Assembly: GCA_030425945.1 (NCBI GenBank)
Contig: JAUHZL010000139.1
Coordinates: 1 to 7,391 of the forward strand
Direction: 5' to 3'
Source of the DNA: Alphaproteobacteria bacterium
GTDB lineage: Bacteria > Pseudomonadota > Alphaproteobacteria > Rhodobacterales > Rhodobacteraceae
Length of the DNA stretch: 7,391 nucleotides
In this document: positions 5,677 through 7,391 of the stretch, one piece after another
Layout of the letters: each line of letters begins with the position of its first letter
Numbering within the stretch: the stretch's first letter is position 1
Program-made: the position numbers and the translations under genes
Notes under the pieces: generated by a model
Database searches by the model: none
What the model was told of the DNA's origin: nothing
The model's input: the letters and a program-made list of their open reading frames with translations, nothing else

Positions 5677-5991
5677 ATGCCGTACCTTATCCGCTTCATG
5701 ATCCGCCATTTCTCGCTGGGCTTCGCGCTCGGGCTGACAGTCGTCGGCCTGATGGTCTGGCACGATGTCCTCAACCTTGGCCGTCTCTTCGACGGCAAGG
5801 ACACGCTGGGCGCGCTCGCGCTGTTCTGCGGGCTGATGGGGCTGACCTTTGGCTCGGTCCAGATGGCCGTGGCGGTGATGACCGCCGAGGATCCCGGCGT
5901 CGCCCCGGTCCGCGAGCCCGGCCCGGCCGAGGCGGCCCGCTGGAAGGAAGTGCAGGATCGCCGCGCGCAGAAGCCGCCGCGGCGGGGCTGA
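5677..5991 (+). CDS. small two-helix membrane protein of unknown function
   Basis: A 104-residue protein not matched to a named family. Two hydrophobic segments are visible at about residues 11-28 (HFSLGFALGLTVVGLMVW) and 43-68 (rich in G, L, M and F). A charged, proline- and arginine-rich tail of about 35 residues follows and is probably cytoplasmic. The glycine-rich helix faces (GFALGL, CGLMGLTFGS) suggest helix packing or oligomer formation. Coding is supported by a plausible membrane-protein composition, codon use like the neighbours, and a candidate promoter upstream. The ATG at 5677 is preceded only by a weak AGGG; an in-frame ATG at 5698 would remove the first seven residues while keeping helix 1. 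It faces hypE convergently and does not look like part of either flanking operon. Confidence 0.75.
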   Translation: MPYLIRFMIRHFSLGFALGLTVVGLMVWHDVLNLGRLFDGKDTLGALALFCGLMGLTFGSVQMAVAVMTAEDPGVAPVREPGPAEAARWKEVQDRRAQKPPRRG

Positions 5992-5993
5992 GA

Positions 5994-6038
5994 CCCCCGG
6001 CGCGCGTCGGGCCGGGGTGGACCGGGGCGCGCCGGGGG
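5994..6038. terminator. GC-rich 12-bp inverted repeat between convergent genes
   Basis: CCCCCGGCGCGC (5994-6005) and GCGCGCCGGGGG (6027-6038) are a perfect 12-bp inverted repeat with a 21-nt spacer. It begins 2 nt after the stop codon of the small membrane protein gene and lies about 20 nt downstream of the hypE stop. Position between two convergent genes fits a bidirectional transcript end. There is no T-run on either side, so termination would have to be Rho-assisted or rely on the hairpin alone; it may instead stabilise mRNA 3' ends. Confidence 0.55.
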
Positions 6039-6057
6039 CTCTCGCCCGACCGGGGGC

Positions 6058-7098
6058 TCAGCAGATCCGGGGCAATTGTTCCCCGACGAGCATGTCCACG
6101 ATTCGACGCCCTCCGAAGAGCGTATTCATGACAACACGTCCGGGATTGGCGGCGGTTGCGCGCCCGATGGCGACCGCGTTGCGGCCTTCCGGCGTGGCCC
6201 GCATGGCCGCCAGCGCCGCCTCGGCCTCGTCCGCGGGGACGAAGGTGACGAGGGTGCCCTCGTTGGCGAGGTAGAGCGGGTCGAGTCCGAGAATCTCGCA
6301 CATCCCCTTGACCTCGGGCCGCAGGGGCAGGGCGGTCTCGTCGATCTCGATGCCGACGCCGGCCTCGGCGGCGATCTCGTTCAGGGCGCTGGCGACCCCG
6401 CCGCGCGTGGCGTCGCGGGCGGCTCGCGTGCCGGGTGCCGCCGCGATCAGCGCCTCCATCAGGTGGCCCAATCCTGCACAGTCGCTGACAAGATCGGTCG
6501 ACAGCGCCATGTCCCCGCGCGCGGCGAGGATCGCCGCCCCGTGGTCGCCCAGCACCCCGTTGACCAGCGCCACGTCGCCCGGCCGCACCCGGGGGGCGGC
6601 CAGCGACCGGCCCGGCGGGATCACGCCGACCCCGGCGGTGGTCACGAAGACGGTGTCCGCCGCGCCGCGCTGCACCACCTTGGTGTCGCCGGTCACGATC
6701 CGGACCCCGGCCTTCTCGGCCTCGGCCTGCATCGAGGCGACGATCCGGCGCAGCAGCGCGATCTCGCAGCCCTCTTCGATGATGAAGGCCGCCGACAGCC
6801 AGAGCGGGCGCGCGCCGCCCACCGCGAGGTCGTTGACCGTGCCGCACACCGCGATCTTGCCGATGTCGCCGCCGGGAAACTCGACCGGCGAGACGACGAA
6901 ACTGTCCGTGGTGAAGGCCAGCTGCGCGCCCGGTTCGGCCAGTGCGGCATGGGTCAGCCGCGCCTGGTCCTCGGTCCCCGGTGGCAGGAACACGCCGGTG
7001 AAGACGCTGTCGATCAGGTCGCGCATGGCGCGTCCGCCGCCGCCGTGCGACAGGGTGACATGGGTATCGCGCAGGCGGGCGGGGGGCATCGCGTTCAT
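6058..7098 (-). CDS. hypE: hydrogenase maturation protein HypE (carbamoyl dehydratase)
   Basis: A 346-residue HypE of normal length. Family marks are LSHGGGGRAMRDLI (16-29), TTDSFVVSPVEFPGGDIG (63-80), CGTVNDLAVGGARP (85-98), VTGDTKVV (135-142) and the C-terminal PRIC, whose last cysteine (C346) receives the carbamoyl group from HypF. HypE then dehydrates the thiocarboxamide with ATP to a thiocyanate, the source of the cyanide ligands passed through HypC/HypD to the iron of [NiFe] hydrogenases in the cytoplasm. The ATG at 7098 overlaps the hypD stop by 4 nt (ATGA) and has GGAGG at 7 nt, so the two are translationally coupled. An in-frame ATG at 7089 is less well placed. This is normally the last gene of the hyp operon, which fits the hairpin just downstream. 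Confidence 0.98.
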   Translation of the reverse strand: MNAMPPARLRDTHVTLSHGGGGRAMRDLIDSVFTGVFLPPGTEDQARLTHAALAEPGAQLAFTTDSFVVSPVEFPGGDIGKIAVCGTVNDLAVGGARPLWLSAAFIIEEGCEIALLRRIVASMQAEAEKAGVRIVTGDTKVVQRGAADTVFVTTAGVGVIPPGRSLAAPRVRPGDVALVNGVLGDHGAAILAARGDMALSTDLVSDCAGLGHLMEALIAAAPGTRAARDATRGGVASALNEIAAEAGVGIEIDETALPLRPEVKGMCEILGLDPLYLANEGTLVTFVPADEAEAALAAMRATPEGRNAVAIGRATAANPGRVVMNTLFGGRRIVDMLVGEQLPRIC

Positions 7099-7391
7099 TC
7101 CGCCGCCTCCAGCGCCCGCGCCCCGCCGTACTGGTAATAGGCCGCGCAGGCGCCCTCGGACGACACCATCAGCGCGCCCAGCGGCATCTCGGGCGTGCAG
7201 CCGCGCCCGAACTGCGGACAGGCGGTCGGTTTCATGCGGCCGGTCATCACCGCCCCGCAGGCGCAGCCCTCGGGCTCGGGCACGACCCGCGGCGCGCCCT
7301 TGCCATAGCCGACACCGAATTTCGATTCCGCGTCATACATACGATAGGCATCACGGATCCGCAGGCCGGAGGCGTCGATCTCGCCCAACCC
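7095..7391 (-). CDS. hypD: hydrogenase maturation protein HypD (partial, C-terminal 98 residues)
   Basis: The frame is open to the right edge and ends at a TGA at 7097-7095. It carries the HypD C-terminal signature: GEIDASGLRIRDAY, YDAESKFG, then a cysteine-rich stretch CACGAVMTG, PTACPQFGRGCTP and MVSSEGACAAYYQYG. These cysteines include ligands of the [4Fe-4S] cluster. HypD acts with HypC as the scaffold on which the Fe(CN)2CO group of [NiFe] hydrogenases is assembled, accepting cyanide from HypE. Complete HypD is about 380 residues, so roughly three quarters of the gene lies beyond the right edge. The TTG at 7388 is an internal Leu codon in this frame, not the start. The 4-nt overlap with hypE shows an operon hypD-hypE. 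Confidence 0.97.
   Translation of the reverse strand, partial: GLGEIDASGLRIRDAYRMYDAESKFGVGYGKGAPRVVPEPEGCACGAVMTGRMKPTACPQFGRGCTPEMPLGALMVSSEGACAAYYQYGGARALEAAE

Noticed and set aside
6076..7137. Plus-strand open frame of 353 codons opposite hypE
   Set aside because: hypE is certain on the other strand, with all motifs and the PRIC end; the plus-strand frame is a shadow.
1..7391. tRNA genes, CRISPR arrays, insertion sequences, phage or defence genes
   Set aside because: No cloverleaf, regularly spaced repeat array, transposase or terminal inverted repeat was recognised when reading both strands by eye.

Overview
The window looks like a chromosomal stretch from a GC-rich alphaproteobacterium, most likely of the Rhodobacteraceae type. 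This rests on strongly GC-biased third codon positions, a TRAP transporter, the [NiFe]-hydrogenase maturation genes hypD and hypE, and short intergenic gaps. No species can be named from the sequence alone. Coding density is high, and no tRNA, rRNA, CRISPR or mobile element was seen.

Left part (1-3604, minus strand): a five-gene, probably co-transcribed unit reading right to left. It encodes an SsuD-like FMNH2-dependent (LLM class) monooxygenase, a YdhF-like aldo/keto reductase, a short flavin reductase, and the small (DctQ) and large (DctM, cut by the left edge) membrane subunits of a TRAP transporter. Middle (3605-3729): a divergent promoter/operator region with a 9-bp direct repeat. Right of it (3730-5559, plus strand): a GntR/HutC-type regulator followed by a Gfo/Idh/MocA-fold NAD(P)-dependent protein.

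The best explanation for this block is an oxidative sulfosugar pathway like the sulfoquinovose monooxygenase (SMO) route known from Agrobacterium. In that reading the flavin reductase supplies FMNH2 and the monooxygenase removes sulfite from C6 of sulfoquinovose. The aldo/keto reductase then turns the 6-oxo-glucose product into glucose. Two parts differ from the textbook cluster: a TRAP transporter stands where an ABC importer would be, and a Gfo/Idh/MocA-fold protein stands where a GH31 sulfoquinovosidase would be. The latter is a candidate NAD+-dependent sulfoquinovosidase. Family assignments are well supported by the sequence; the sulfoquinovose assignment is inference from gene combination and active-site residues.

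Right end (5677-7391): a small two-helix membrane protein of unknown function on the plus strand, converging on hypE and the 3' end of hypD on the minus strand, with a strong GC-rich inverted repeat between them. The hyp genes belong to a separate hydrogenase maturation operon that continues past the right edge.
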